From positions 1 to 12,371 of the forward strand of contig JAIPER010000068.1 in assembly GCA_021737115.1 (NCBI GenBank): a stretch of DNA of 12,371 bases. Reading direction: 5' to 3'. Under the pieces are notes generated by a model. The model saw nothing but the letters and a program-made list of their open reading frames with translations, made no database searches and had not been told where the DNA came from. Numbering within the stretch: the first letter of the stretch is position 1; each line of letters starts with the position of its first letter. Source of the stretch: Desulfohalobiaceae bacterium (GTDB lineage: Bacteria > Desulfobacterota > Desulfovibrionia > Desulfovibrionales > Desulfothermaceae). The translations under genes and the position numbers were made by a program. Positions 5,821 through 12,371 of this stretch are shown one piece after another.

Positions 5821-8362
5821 GAAAGAACTGCTCTCCCGATTCCCGCGACCCACTCACTACCTGGGGACTGAAGTCAATGCAGTGCACAAGGACCCGGAAC
5901 GGATCAGTCTGAGATGGGGCCTGGCCTTTCCCGACCTCTATGAGATAGGGATGTCCCACCTGGGGCTGAAAATTTTGTACCATCTCTTGAACGCCGAGGA
6001 TCACATCCAGGCCGAGCGGGTCTTTGCCCCCCATCCTGACGTTGGTCACGAATTGCGCAGGCAGGGGGCGCCCCTGTGCACCCTGGAATCGGACACCCCT
6101 TTGTCCCGACTGGATATCCTGGGCTTCAGCCTGACCCATGAACTCTGCTACACCACGGTCCTCTACATTCTGGACCTGGCCGGAATCCCCTTTCGGGCCG
6201 ACCAGAGAACCGAAAACGCTCCGCTGATCGTCGGTGGAGGCGGGGCGACCTTCAATCCGGAACCAGTGGCCCGGTTTTTCGACTGTCTGGTGATCGGCGA
6301 CGGGGAAGAGGCCGTCCTGGACATTTCCAGGCTCATCCTGCAGGCGAAAGAAGCGGGGCAAACCAGGCAGGATTTGCTCTACTGCCTGAGAGAGATCCCC
6401 GGACTCTACCTCCCCTCTTTCTTTCAGGAGTCGAAGACTGGGCGGGCCCTGGTTCCGGTTTATCCGGACTATACCAGGGTGGAAAAACGAGTGCTCACCG
6501 ATATCAACACGGTGGACTACCCCACCAGCCCTGTGCTGCCCTTCGGCAAGGCGGTCCATGACCGTTTCACCCTGGAGGTGGCCAGGGGATGCACCCGGGG
6601 CTGCCGCTTCTGCCAGGCCGGGATGACCACCAGGCCGGTCAGGGAACGGACCCTTTCCGAACTGGACCGGATCACGGTCAACGGGTTGAACCAGACTGGA
6701 TTCGAAGAGCTCTCCTTCCTTGCCCTAAGCGTGGGGGACTTTTCCAGCCTCGAGGCCCTCTTTGACCAGAGCTTTACCAGGTGCAGTCAGGATCAGGTGG
6801 CCATTTCCCTTCCTTCCCTGCGGGTTGGATCTATAAGCCCGCATCTGATGAGTCTTCTTTCCAGACTGAGGCGGACGGGGATCACCCTGGCCCCTGAAGC
6901 CGGGAGCCAGAGACTGCGCGACGTGATCAACAAAGGGATCAGGGAAGAAGACTTGCTGGATCACACCGAAAAACTCTTTGCACAGGGATGGAACCGGGTC
7001 AAACTCTACTTCATGATCGGACTGCCCACAGAGACCCTGGAAGACCTTGAAGCGATCGTGGATCTCTGCCTCCGGGTCCGGTCTCTGGCCAAAAAGGCAA
7101 AGAGCAAACATCTGAGGATAACCGCCTCGATTTCCCCCTTTGTCCCCAAAGCCCACACCCCATTTCAATGGGACGCCCAGGACAGGCTTTCGACCAGCAA
7201 GGACAAAATCAACTACCTGCGGCAGTTGTTTGCCCCCCACAAAGGCCTTGAACTCCAGTGGCACGATCCGGAAATGAGCCTTGTGGAAGGAGTCTTCTCC
7301 AGAGGCGGACGGGACCTGGACCGGGTGGTGGAATGGGCTTACCAACAGGGGGAGATCCTGACCGGCTGGAAGGATTTTTTTGGTTTCCAGACCTGGGCTG
7401 AAGCCCTGAAACAGACCGGTCTGACCCCTGAAGACCTGACCGGGGCAAGTCGCCTCGAAGACTCCTTGCCCTGGGCCCACATCCGGGCCGGCCTGGCTCC
7501 CGGCTTTTTGCTGAAAGAGAGGGAACTGGCCGAACAGGGCCAGGCCACTCTGGACTGCCGCTACCATTCCTGCTCCGGTTGCGGGGTCTGTGACGGCGAA
7601 GCGTCGCCTTCTTCTGCTTTAAAAGCTGCACCGCAAAAGATCTCTCCCCGGCTGAACCAGAGACAGCGGGACCAGGAAAACAAGCCAGGGGAACCCGAAC
7701 CCGTAAAAAACCGGACCGGGCTGCAGGAGAAAAAATCCCATCTTCGTTTCTGGTTTGAAAAACTTGGGCCAGCCAGGTATTTGAGCCAACTGGAACTGCA
7801 GTCCATCCTCGAACGGGCTTTTCGCCGGGCCGGACTGCCCATGGCTTTTTCCGGAGGGTTTCATCCCCTGCCCCTGCTCTCTTTCGGACAGGCCCTGCCG
7901 GTCGGGGTCTTGAGCCTGAATGAGTGGTGCGATCTCTATCTGCGCGAAGAGGTGGCCGGGAGTCACCTGCAGGCGGAGGCCTTCAACCGCTTCAGCCCGG
8001 ATGGCATCCGCTTCACCCGGATTGAAGAACTGTCATTGCAGCGAAAACAGCCCAGGGCTCGTTTCGAGGAGTTTGAAATCCGCCTCCCGGCCCGGTCAAA
8101 TCAAAGCAACTCCGCACAAGAACAGTGGACCGGGGCCATGCTGCTAAAGAGCCTCATTCTGGAGCACGAGACCAAAAAAGGAGTCAAGAGTGTGGATGTC
8201 CGAGGCTTCCTGTATGAGATGCGCCACGTATCTTCGCGCAAAACCAGGATCTTGCTTGACTGGCGCCAGGGGTACCTGAGTCCGCTCAAAATCGTCCAGG
8301 CAGTGACCCCGGAACTGGACCCGACCGACCTCGCCTTGACCAAGATCAGACAGATCATGTAA
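5819..8362 (+). CDS. Radical SAM protein fused to DUF2344 (TIGR03960 + TIGR03936 type)
   Basis: The 847-residue protein joins two families that are separate genes in many bacteria. Residues ~10-240 resemble a B12-binding-like N-terminal domain (FPDLYEIGMSHLGLKILYHL at 37-56; VGGGGATFNPEP). Residues ~245-450 are a radical SAM domain with CTRGCRFC (C258, C262, C265) and APEAGSQRLRDVINKG (358-373). A cysteine cluster C580, C585, C588, C591 precedes a charged linker (~600-638). Residues ~641-847 are DUF2344 (radical SAM-linked protein) with RYLSQLELQSILERAFRRAG and SGGFHPLPLLSFG. Substrate and function are unknown; RNA modification is sometimes suspected from genomic context. Start: an in-frame TAA at 5810 and the conserved N-terminus force the ATG at 5819, yet no Shine-Dalgarno sequence precedes it, and the inverted repeat ends at this codon. 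Confidence 0.92.
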   Translation: MKELLSRFPRPTHYLGTEVNAVHKDPERISLRWGLAFPDLYEIGMSHLGLKILYHLLNAEDHIQAERVFAPHPDVGHELRRQGAPLCTLESDTPLSRLDILGFSLTHELCYTTVLYILDLAGIPFRADQRTENAPLIVGGGGATFNPEPVARFFDCLVIGDGEEAVLDISRLILQAKEAGQTRQDLLYCLREIPGLYLPSFFQESKTGRALVPVYPDYTRVEKRVLTDINTVDYPTSPVLPFGKAVHDRFTLEVARGCTRGCRFCQAGMTTRPVRERTLSELDRITVNGLNQTGFEELSFLALSVGDFSSLEALFDQSFTRCSQDQVAISLPSLRVGSISPHLMSLLSRLRRTGITLAPEAGSQRLRDVINKGIREEDLLDHTEKLFAQGWNRVKLYFMIGLPTETLEDLEAIVDLCLRVRSLAKKAKSKHLRITASISPFVPKAHTPFQWDAQDRLSTSKDKINYLRQLFAPHKGLELQWHDPEMSLVEGVFSRGGRDLDRVVEWAYQQGEILTGWKDFFGFQTWAEALKQTGLTPEDLTGASRLEDSLPWAHIRAGLAPGFLLKERELAEQGQATLDCRYHSCSGCGVCDGEASPSSALKAAPQKISPRLNQRQRDQENKPGEPEPVKNRTGLQEKKSHLRFWFEKLGPARYLSQLELQSILERAFRRAGLPMAFSGGFHPLPLLSFGQALPVGVLSLNEWCDLYLREEVAGSHLQAEAFNRFSPDGIRFTRIEELSLQRKQPRARFEEFEIRLPARSNQSNSAQEQWTGAMLLKSLILEHETKKGVKSVDVRGFLYEMRHVSSRKTRILLDWRQGYLSPLKIVQAVTPELDPTDLALTKIRQIM

Positions 8363-8387
8363 GCCATCCCAGCTGACCGGCCTTTGC

Positions 8388-8399
8388 TCATTCGAATGA
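8388..8399. promoter_or_regulatory. Perfect 12-bp palindrome downstream of the radical SAM gene
   Basis: TCATTCGAATGA is its own reverse complement, 26 bp past the stop codon and about 55 bp upstream of the likely lysS -35 element. It could be a binding site for a dimeric regulator, but a 12-bp palindrome may also arise by chance. Confidence 0.2.
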
Positions 8400-8403
8400 A
8401 TCA

Positions 8404-8467
8404 GAGGCGGCGCTTGTTCTCGCCTCCTGTTTCCGGGGTCCGAGCCTCTCCGGCTTGACTGGTTTTT
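8404..8467 (+). terminator. Weak hairpins after the radical SAM gene
   Basis: GAGGCG (8404-8409) pairs with CGCCTC (8421-8426). CGAGCC (8441-8446) pairs with GGCTTG (8452-8457, one wobble), and five T follow at 8463-8467. Either could end the radical SAM transcript. The second overlaps the probable lysS -35, so only one role may be real. Confidence 0.35.
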
Positions 8468-8483
8468 CAAATTCCCTTACAAG
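8455..8483 (+). promoter_or_regulatory. Probable sigma70 promoter of lysS-lolC-lolD
   Basis: TTGACT (8455-8460) and TACAAG (8478-8483) are 17 bp apart. Transcription would begin near 8490, which places the alternative lysS ATG at 8489 at or before the transcript start and supports the downstream TTG start at 8579. Confidence 0.5.
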
Positions 8484-8564
8484 GTTCATTGGGCCGGAAA
8501 ACGTGTTTTTTCCCTCCCCGCAGGTCTTTTGCAGTCCAAAGCAGCAAACCCGGGAGGCATTCGT

Positions 8565-8582
8565 ATGGAGAATTTTCCTTGA
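8565..8582 (+). CDS. Five-codon ORF overlapping the lysS start
   Basis: ATG GAG AAT TTT CCT TGA (MENFP) is preceded by GGGAGG (8552-8557) with 7-bp spacing to the ATG, a better ribosome site than that of many genes here. Its TGA overlaps the lysS TTG start as TTGA (8579-8582). It may be a translated mini-leader that delivers ribosomes to lysS, or a chance ORF inside the lysS ribosome-binding region. Confidence 0.3.
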   Translation: MENFP

Positions 8583-10087
8583 GTTCGAAAAAGCAGCCTA
8601 CATCTCAGAGTCAGGTCTTGAAACAGCGGCAGGAAAAGGCAGCCCTGCTTGAGACCTCGGGCGTCTCACTTTTTCCCAACGGGTTCAGGAAAGATACCGA
8701 TATTGCCTGGCTCATCGAGAACTTTTCGGACAAGAGCGATGAGGAGCTGACCACGGACGAGACGGTATACACCCTGGCAGGAAGGGTCATCTTCGTACGG
8801 TCCTTCGGCAAGGCCTCCTTTATGCACATCCAGGACCAGAGCGGCCGTCTCCAGATCTTTGTGCAGCGGGACGTCATCGGGCCCGAGGCATACAAGACCT
8901 TCAAGAAATTCGATATCGGAGACATCGTCGGTGTGCGGGGGACGCTGTTTCGGACCCGGACCGGGGAACTGACCCTGAATGTCCTGGAAATATCCCTGTT
9001 GACCAAGTCATTTCGCCCCTTGCCGGAAAAGTATCACGGACTCAAAGACGTGGAGGCCAGGTACCGGCAGCGGTATGTGGATCTCATCGTCACCCCCAGG
9101 GTCAGGGAGATCTTTCAGACCAGAACCCGGATCATGCGCAGCCTGCGGAACTACCTGGACCGAAACGGTTTCATGGAGGTCGAGACCCCGATGATGCAGC
9201 CCATTCCCGGCGGGGCCACGGCCAAACCTTTTGTGACCCACCACAACGCCCTGGATATGCAGCTCTATCTGCGCATCGCTCCGGAACTCTACCTGAAAAG
9301 GCTTTTGGTCGGAGGCTTTGAAAAAGTCTATGAAGTGAACCGAAATTTCCGGAACGAGGGCATCTCCACCCAGCACAACCCGGAGTTCACCATGGTCGAG
9401 TTCTACTGGGCCTACGCCGATTACATAGACCTGATGGACTTGACCGAAGACTTGTTTGCCGAGATAGCCTCCGAGGTTCTGGGTTCGACCCGCCTCTCTT
9501 ATCAGGGGCAGGAGATCGATCTCTCCCCGGGCTGGAAAAGGCTCAGCTTCTTCGGCTCTTTGCAGGAGATCGGCGGATTGTCCCCTGATGACTACCAGGT
9601 CTATGGCCAGGCCAAACAGCTTGCGGAGAAACTCGGGGAATCGGTTCCCCCCGGAGAGGGTCTGGGCAAGGTCCAGGCCAGGCTGTTCGATGCCCTGGTG
9701 GAGCCGAAGCTGATTCAGCCCCATTTTATCTACCATTACCCCACGGACATCTCCCCCCTGTCCAGGAAAAATCCGGACAATCCGGAATTGACCGACCGCT
9801 TCGAGCTCTTTATCTGCGGTCGGGAAATGGCCAACGCCTTTTCGGAATTAAACGATCCCCGGGATCAGCGGGTCCGCTTTGAAGAGCAGGTCGAGGCCAA
9901 GGACAAGGGTGATGAAGAGAGTCACTTCATGGACGAAGATTACCTCCGGGCCCTCGAGTACGGGATGCCCCCGGCGGCCGGAGAGGGCATCGGCATAGAC
10001 CGCCTGGTCATGCTCTTGACTGATTCTCCCTCGATCAGGGAAGTGATCCTCTTCCCTCACCTTAAACCGGAAAATCCTGCTGAGTGA
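8579..10087 (+). CDS. lysS: Lysyl-tRNA synthetase, class II (LysS)
   Basis: The enzyme charges tRNA-Lys in the cytoplasm. With a TTG start at 8579 it has 502 residues, the usual bacterial LysS length. An N-terminal OB-fold anticodon-binding domain begins near residue 60 (TLAGRVIFVRSFGKASFMHI). The class II core follows: motif 1 around NGFMEVETPMMQPIPGGATA (~197-216), motif 2 FRNEGISTQHNPEFTMVEFY (~257-276), and motif 3 GIGIDRLVMLL (~470-480). I preferred TTG because GGAG (8567-8570) lies 8 bp before it. The in-frame ATG at 8489 would add 30 residues not typical of LysS, has no ribosome site and sits at the likely transcript start. The stop TGA overlaps the lolC ATG by one base (TGATG). Confidence 0.95.
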   Translation: MSSKKQPTSQSQVLKQRQEKAALLETSGVSLFPNGFRKDTDIAWLIENFSDKSDEELTTDETVYTLAGRVIFVRSFGKASFMHIQDQSGRLQIFVQRDVIGPEAYKTFKKFDIGDIVGVRGTLFRTRTGELTLNVLEISLLTKSFRPLPEKYHGLKDVEARYRQRYVDLIVTPRVREIFQTRTRIMRSLRNYLDRNGFMEVETPMMQPIPGGATAKPFVTHHNALDMQLYLRIAPELYLKRLLVGGFEKVYEVNRNFRNEGISTQHNPEFTMVEFYWAYADYIDLMDLTEDLFAEIASEVLGSTRLSYQGQEIDLSPGWKRLSFFGSLQEIGGLSPDDYQVYGQAKQLAEKLGESVPPGEGLGKVQARLFDALVEPKLIQPHFIYHYPTDISPLSRKNPDNPELTDRFELFICGREMANAFSELNDPRDQRVRFEEQVEAKDKGDEESHFMDEDYLRALEYGMPPAAGEGIGIDRLVMLLTDSPSIREVILFPHLKPENPAE

Positions 10088-11316
10088 TGCCCTTTGAATT
10101 ATTCATTGCCCTGCGCTACCTGATCACCAGGCGCAAACACAGCTTTATCTCTATCATCTCCTGTTTTTCCGTATTAGGGGTCGCCCTCGGGGTTGCCGCT
10201 CTGATCGTGGTCCTCGGGGTGATGAACGGATTCAGCAGCAGCCTCCGGGACAAGATCCTGGGAGTAAACGCCGATCTCATCGTCAGCAGCGTTCAGGGCG
10301 GCCTGGAAGAGCAGGAGCGGATCCGGGACAGGATTGCCGCTATTCAGGGTGTGGCCGGGGTCATGCCCTTCATCTATTCCGAAGTCATGCTGAGCACCCC
10401 CAGAGGGGTCAAAGGCGCCGGCCTGCGGGGCATTAACGTCCCTGCTGCCCGGGATGTGATCAGTCTTGAAAAGGATCTTTACCTGGGTTCTCTGGACGAC
10501 CTGCAGGACCTGAAGGCCCCTCCAGGGATCATCCTGGGCAAGAGCCTGGCCCGCCAGCTGGGGGTCACGGCCGGCGACACCGTGAACATGCTCAGCCCCA
10601 GCGGTAAAAAGAGCGCGGCCGGTTTCAGCCCCCAGGTCAAGATATTCCAGGTAGCCGGCCTCTTCGACACCGGGATGTATGAATATGACTCCAGTCTGGC
10701 CTACGTGACCCTCCCCGCGGCCAGAGACATCCTGGGCTATGAGACCGATCTGGTCTCCGGCCTCGAGGTCAAGCTGCACGACGTATACGCCGCCGAAGAA
10801 GTCGGCCGGCGGCTGGAGAAGACCCTGAGCAACTATCCCTTAGTGGTCAGGACCTGGATCGAGATGAACAAGAGCCTTTTTTCCGCCCTGAAACTGGAAA
10901 AAAACGCCATGGGCGTTATCCTGGTCATGATCGTCCTGGTCGGCTCCTTCAGCATCATCACCACCTTGATCATGCTGGTCATGGAAAAGAAACAGGACAT
11001 CGCCGTGCTCATGGCCATGGGGACCTGGCCCCGGAGCATCAAACGGATTTTCATGTGGCAGGGGGTGATCATCGGGCTGGTGGGAACCGCTCTGGGATTC
11101 GGGGGGGGACTGCTGGTCTGTTTTCTGCTGGAGCATTACCAGTTCATCAAGCTCCCCGGGGATGTCTACCCCATGGATCATCTGACCGTCCTCCTGGATC
11201 CCCTGGATCTGTGGGTCATCGGCCTTTCAGCCATGCTCCTCTGTTTCCTGGCCACGCTTTACCCGGCTGTCCAGGCCGCAAAGATTGAACCGGCCGAGGT
11301 CCTGCGCTATGAGTGA
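10087..11316 (+). CDS. lolC: Lipoprotein-releasing ABC transporter permease, LolC/LolE family
   Basis: This inner-membrane permease works with LolD to release lipoproteins to the periplasmic carrier LolA. The 409-residue protein has the family layout: N-terminal amphipathic start and membrane segment (~20-44; FSVLGVALGVAALIVVLGVM), a large periplasmic MacB-type domain (~45-270), then three membrane segments (~274-296, 325-350, 373-393). It ends in the typical PAVQAAKIEPAEVLRYE. Only one permease gene is present between lysS and lolD, so it may act as a homodimer (LolF-like use in place of LolC plus LolE); that is inference. GTG at 10084 is an alternative start; ATG at 10087 overlaps the lysS stop. 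The 3' end overlaps lolD by 8 bp. Confidence 0.93.
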   Translation: MPFELFIALRYLITRRKHSFISIISCFSVLGVALGVAALIVVLGVMNGFSSSLRDKILGVNADLIVSSVQGGLEEQERIRDRIAAIQGVAGVMPFIYSEVMLSTPRGVKGAGLRGINVPAARDVISLEKDLYLGSLDDLQDLKAPPGIILGKSLARQLGVTAGDTVNMLSPSGKKSAAGFSPQVKIFQVAGLFDTGMYEYDSSLAYVTLPAARDILGYETDLVSGLEVKLHDVYAAEEVGRRLEKTLSNYPLVVRTWIEMNKSLFSALKLEKNAMGVILVMIVLVGSFSIITTLIMLVMEKKQDIAVLMAMGTWPRSIKRIFMWQGVIIGLVGTALGFGGGLLVCFLLEHYQFIKLPGDVYPMDHLTVLLDPLDLWVIGLSAMLLCFLATLYPAVQAAKIEPAEVLRYE

Positions 11317-11989
11317 GCAGTGCGTCTACGAAATCGTGGACCTCTCCAAGGAGGTCCAGGGCCCCAAAACAACCCTGACCATTTTACAAGACATCAGTTT
11401 CAAGGTGGCCAGGGAGGGCTCTCTGGCCATAGTCGGTGCTTCCGGCTCGGGCAAAACCACCCTTTTGCACCTCATGGGCGGCTTGGACAGTCAGACCCGG
11501 GGAAGGATATTCTTCAACAACAGAGACCTGAGCACCTTTTCCGCTACAGAGAAAGCCAACTTCAGGAACAAAAAAGTCGGTTTCGTCTTCCAGTTCCACC
11601 ACCTCCTTCCGGAATTCAACACCCTGGAAAATGTGGCCATGCCCTGCCTCATCCAGGGCCGCTCCAAAAAGGAGGTTCAGAAACGGGCCCGGGAAATGCT
11701 GGAACTAGTGGGGCTTCAAGACCAGGAAAAACAACCCGTGTCCACCCTGTCCGGCGGAGAACGGCAACTGACGGCCATTGCCCGGGCCCTGGTCCAGAAG
11801 CCGGAGGTTATTCTGGCAGACGAGCCCACAGGAAATCTGGATGCAGAAAACCAGAAACGGGTCGGTTCTCTCCTGGTCAGGCTGAACCGGGTGCTCAGGA
11901 CCACCCTGGTGGTGGTCACCCATAATCTGGAACTGGCCGAACTCATGCAGGACAGAATTCAACTCAGGGCGGGGGAAGTATTGACATGA
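11309..11989 (+). CDS. lolD: Lipoprotein-releasing ABC transporter ATP-binding protein LolD
   Basis: This cytoplasmic ATPase subunit powers lipoprotein release with the LolC/E permease. The 226 residues carry Walker A GASGSGKTT (43-51), Q-loop VFQFHHLLPE (93-102), signature LSGGERQ (147-153), Walker B VILADEPTGNLD (167-178) and switch His in VVVTHN (H205). The sequence after the signature reads LTAIARAL instead of the usual RVAIARAL. I chose the ATG at 11309 (MSEQCVYEIVDLSK) over an in-frame upstream ATG at 11285 because GAGG lies 9 bp before it and the length then fits LolD. It overlaps the lolC end by 8 bp and the next gene by 4 bp (ATGA). Confidence 0.95.
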   Translation: MSEQCVYEIVDLSKEVQGPKTTLTILQDISFKVAREGSLAIVGASGSGKTTLLHLMGGLDSQTRGRIFFNNRDLSTFSATEKANFRNKKVGFVFQFHHLLPEFNTLENVAMPCLIQGRSKKEVQKRAREMLELVGLQDQEKQPVSTLSGGERQLTAIARALVQKPEVILADEPTGNLDAENQKRVGSLLVRLNRVLRTTLVVVTHNLELAELMQDRIQLRAGEVLT

Positions 11990-12371
11990 ATGAGCGTACT
12001 GAGAAAGGGCGTCTACTGAAAATTCATCTTTTTGGAACCATTCTCCTTTTTTTCGGCTTTATGGCCAGCACGCTTTCGGTATCGGCGGCAACCAGGGACA
12101 CAAGCCTTGTGGTCCTGCCCTTCACACTCCATGCTGACTCCGAGTACTCTTACCTGAGGCAGGATGTCCCCTCCCTGCTCAGAGAAAGGCTGCAAACCCT
12201 CGGGTTTCGGGTCTTGGACAAAACCGCGACCCAGAGGCTGATCAAGGATGGGGAGCAAGATCTCGACGATCCGTCCCTGGTCCGTCCCCTGCTCGAAGCT
12301 TCCGGGGCGGATTTTGCGGTCTTTGGGAGTGTCAGCCTCATCGGCGGGGTCGTCAGCCTGGACGCACGGCT
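11986..12371 (+). CDS. Secreted TolB/CsgG-like envelope protein (partial; possibly the N-terminus of BamA)
   Basis: The frame is open from an ATG overlapping the lolD stop (ATGA) to the right edge, 128 codons. GGGGGAAG lies about 9 bp upstream. Residues 1-34 form a signal peptide: charged start, hydrophobic core ILLFFGFMASTL, and VSA before a likely cut at A34|A35. The mature part, SLVVLPFTLHADSEYSYLRQ, then LLRERLQTLGFRVLD and GADFAVFGSVSLIGG, follows the pattern of TolB N-terminal or FlgO/CsgG-like domains: a periplasmic alpha/beta module. In Desulfovibrio-type genomes I recall bamA (Omp85) following lolD, with an N-terminal extension of this kind. The POTRA and barrel parts would lie off the window, so that identity is inference. 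Confidence 0.8.
   Translation, partial: MNERTEKGRLLKIHLFGTILLFFGFMASTLSVSAATRDTSLVVLPFTLHADSEYSYLRQDVPSLLRERLQTLGFRVLDKTATQRLIKDGEQDLDDPSLVRPLLEASGADFAVFGSVSLIGGVVSLDAR

Noticed and set aside
5642..6559. A 305-codon open frame on the minus strand across the inverted repeat and the radical SAM start
   Set aside because: Most of it is antisense to the well-supported radical SAM gene and the remainder crosses hairpins; no ribosome site or motifs support it.
6725..7631. Minus-strand open frames (280 and 140 codons) opposite the radical SAM gene
   Set aside because: Overlap entirely with a gene carrying conserved motifs; no independent coding signal.
8489..8578. Longer LysS start at ATG 8489
   Set aside because: No ribosome site, lies at the predicted transcript start, and the extra residues are not typical of LysS.
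8363..8578. Lysine riboswitch or T-box in the lysS leader
   Set aside because: The leader downstream of the likely promoter is under 100 nt and shows no recognisable riboswitch core or T-box sequence.

Overview
The window looks like a chromosomal core region of a GC-rich (roughly 55-58% by eye) Gram-negative bacterium, most likely a sulfate-reducing Desulfovibrionales-type deltaproteobacterium. The signs are an RluA/RluD-type pseudouridine synthase fused to a dephospho-CoA-kinase-like domain, futalosine-pathway menaquinone genes, a radical SAM protein fused to DUF2344, and a lysS-lolC-lolD block running into an envelope protein. This assignment is an inference from gene content and was not checked by any search.

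Minus-strand half (1-5010). Reading right to left, one promoter (5033-5061) appears to drive a tight operon: cvpA (membrane protein), mazG (NTP pyrophosphohydrolase), mqnE and mqnC (two radical SAM enzymes of the futalosine menaquinone pathway). Gaps are 21, 11 and 15 bp, and the operon ends at a hairpin at 1411-1437. After an AT-rich patch and a REPIN-like doublet of two inverted 29-nt palindromic units (1231-1304), a separate minus-strand gene (1177 to the left edge) encodes S4 domain + pseudouridine synthase + a CoaE-like P-loop domain. Its P loop is intact but the DAD motif is not recognisable.

Plus-strand half (5189-12371). A strong divergent promoter (5114-5142) drives a 123-residue protein of unknown function, possibly Sm-like, with a glycine-rich tail and a long hairpin terminator that begins at its stop codon. 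A 258-bp non-coding stretch follows (5561-5818) with a second terminator-like hairpin and a striking 27-bp inverted repeat (110 bp in all). The right arm of that repeat ends inside the ATG of the next gene, an 847-residue radical SAM/DUF2344 fusion that has no visible Shine-Dalgarno sequence. After a 216-bp gap come lysS (probable TTG start, overlapped by a five-codon ORF), lolC and lolD, and then the start of a secreted TolB-like protein that runs off the right edge. These last four genes overlap end to start and look translationally coupled. They supply lysyl-tRNA synthetase, the LolC/E-LolD lipoprotein-release ABC transporter, and probably an outer-membrane or envelope assembly factor.

Most of the window is ordinary housekeeping DNA. 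The parts most worth a second look are the inverted repeat at the radical SAM start codon, the altered CoaE-like domain, the lysS start arrangement and the small possibly Sm-like gene. I found no CRISPR array, no tRNA or rRNA gene and no complete mobile element.
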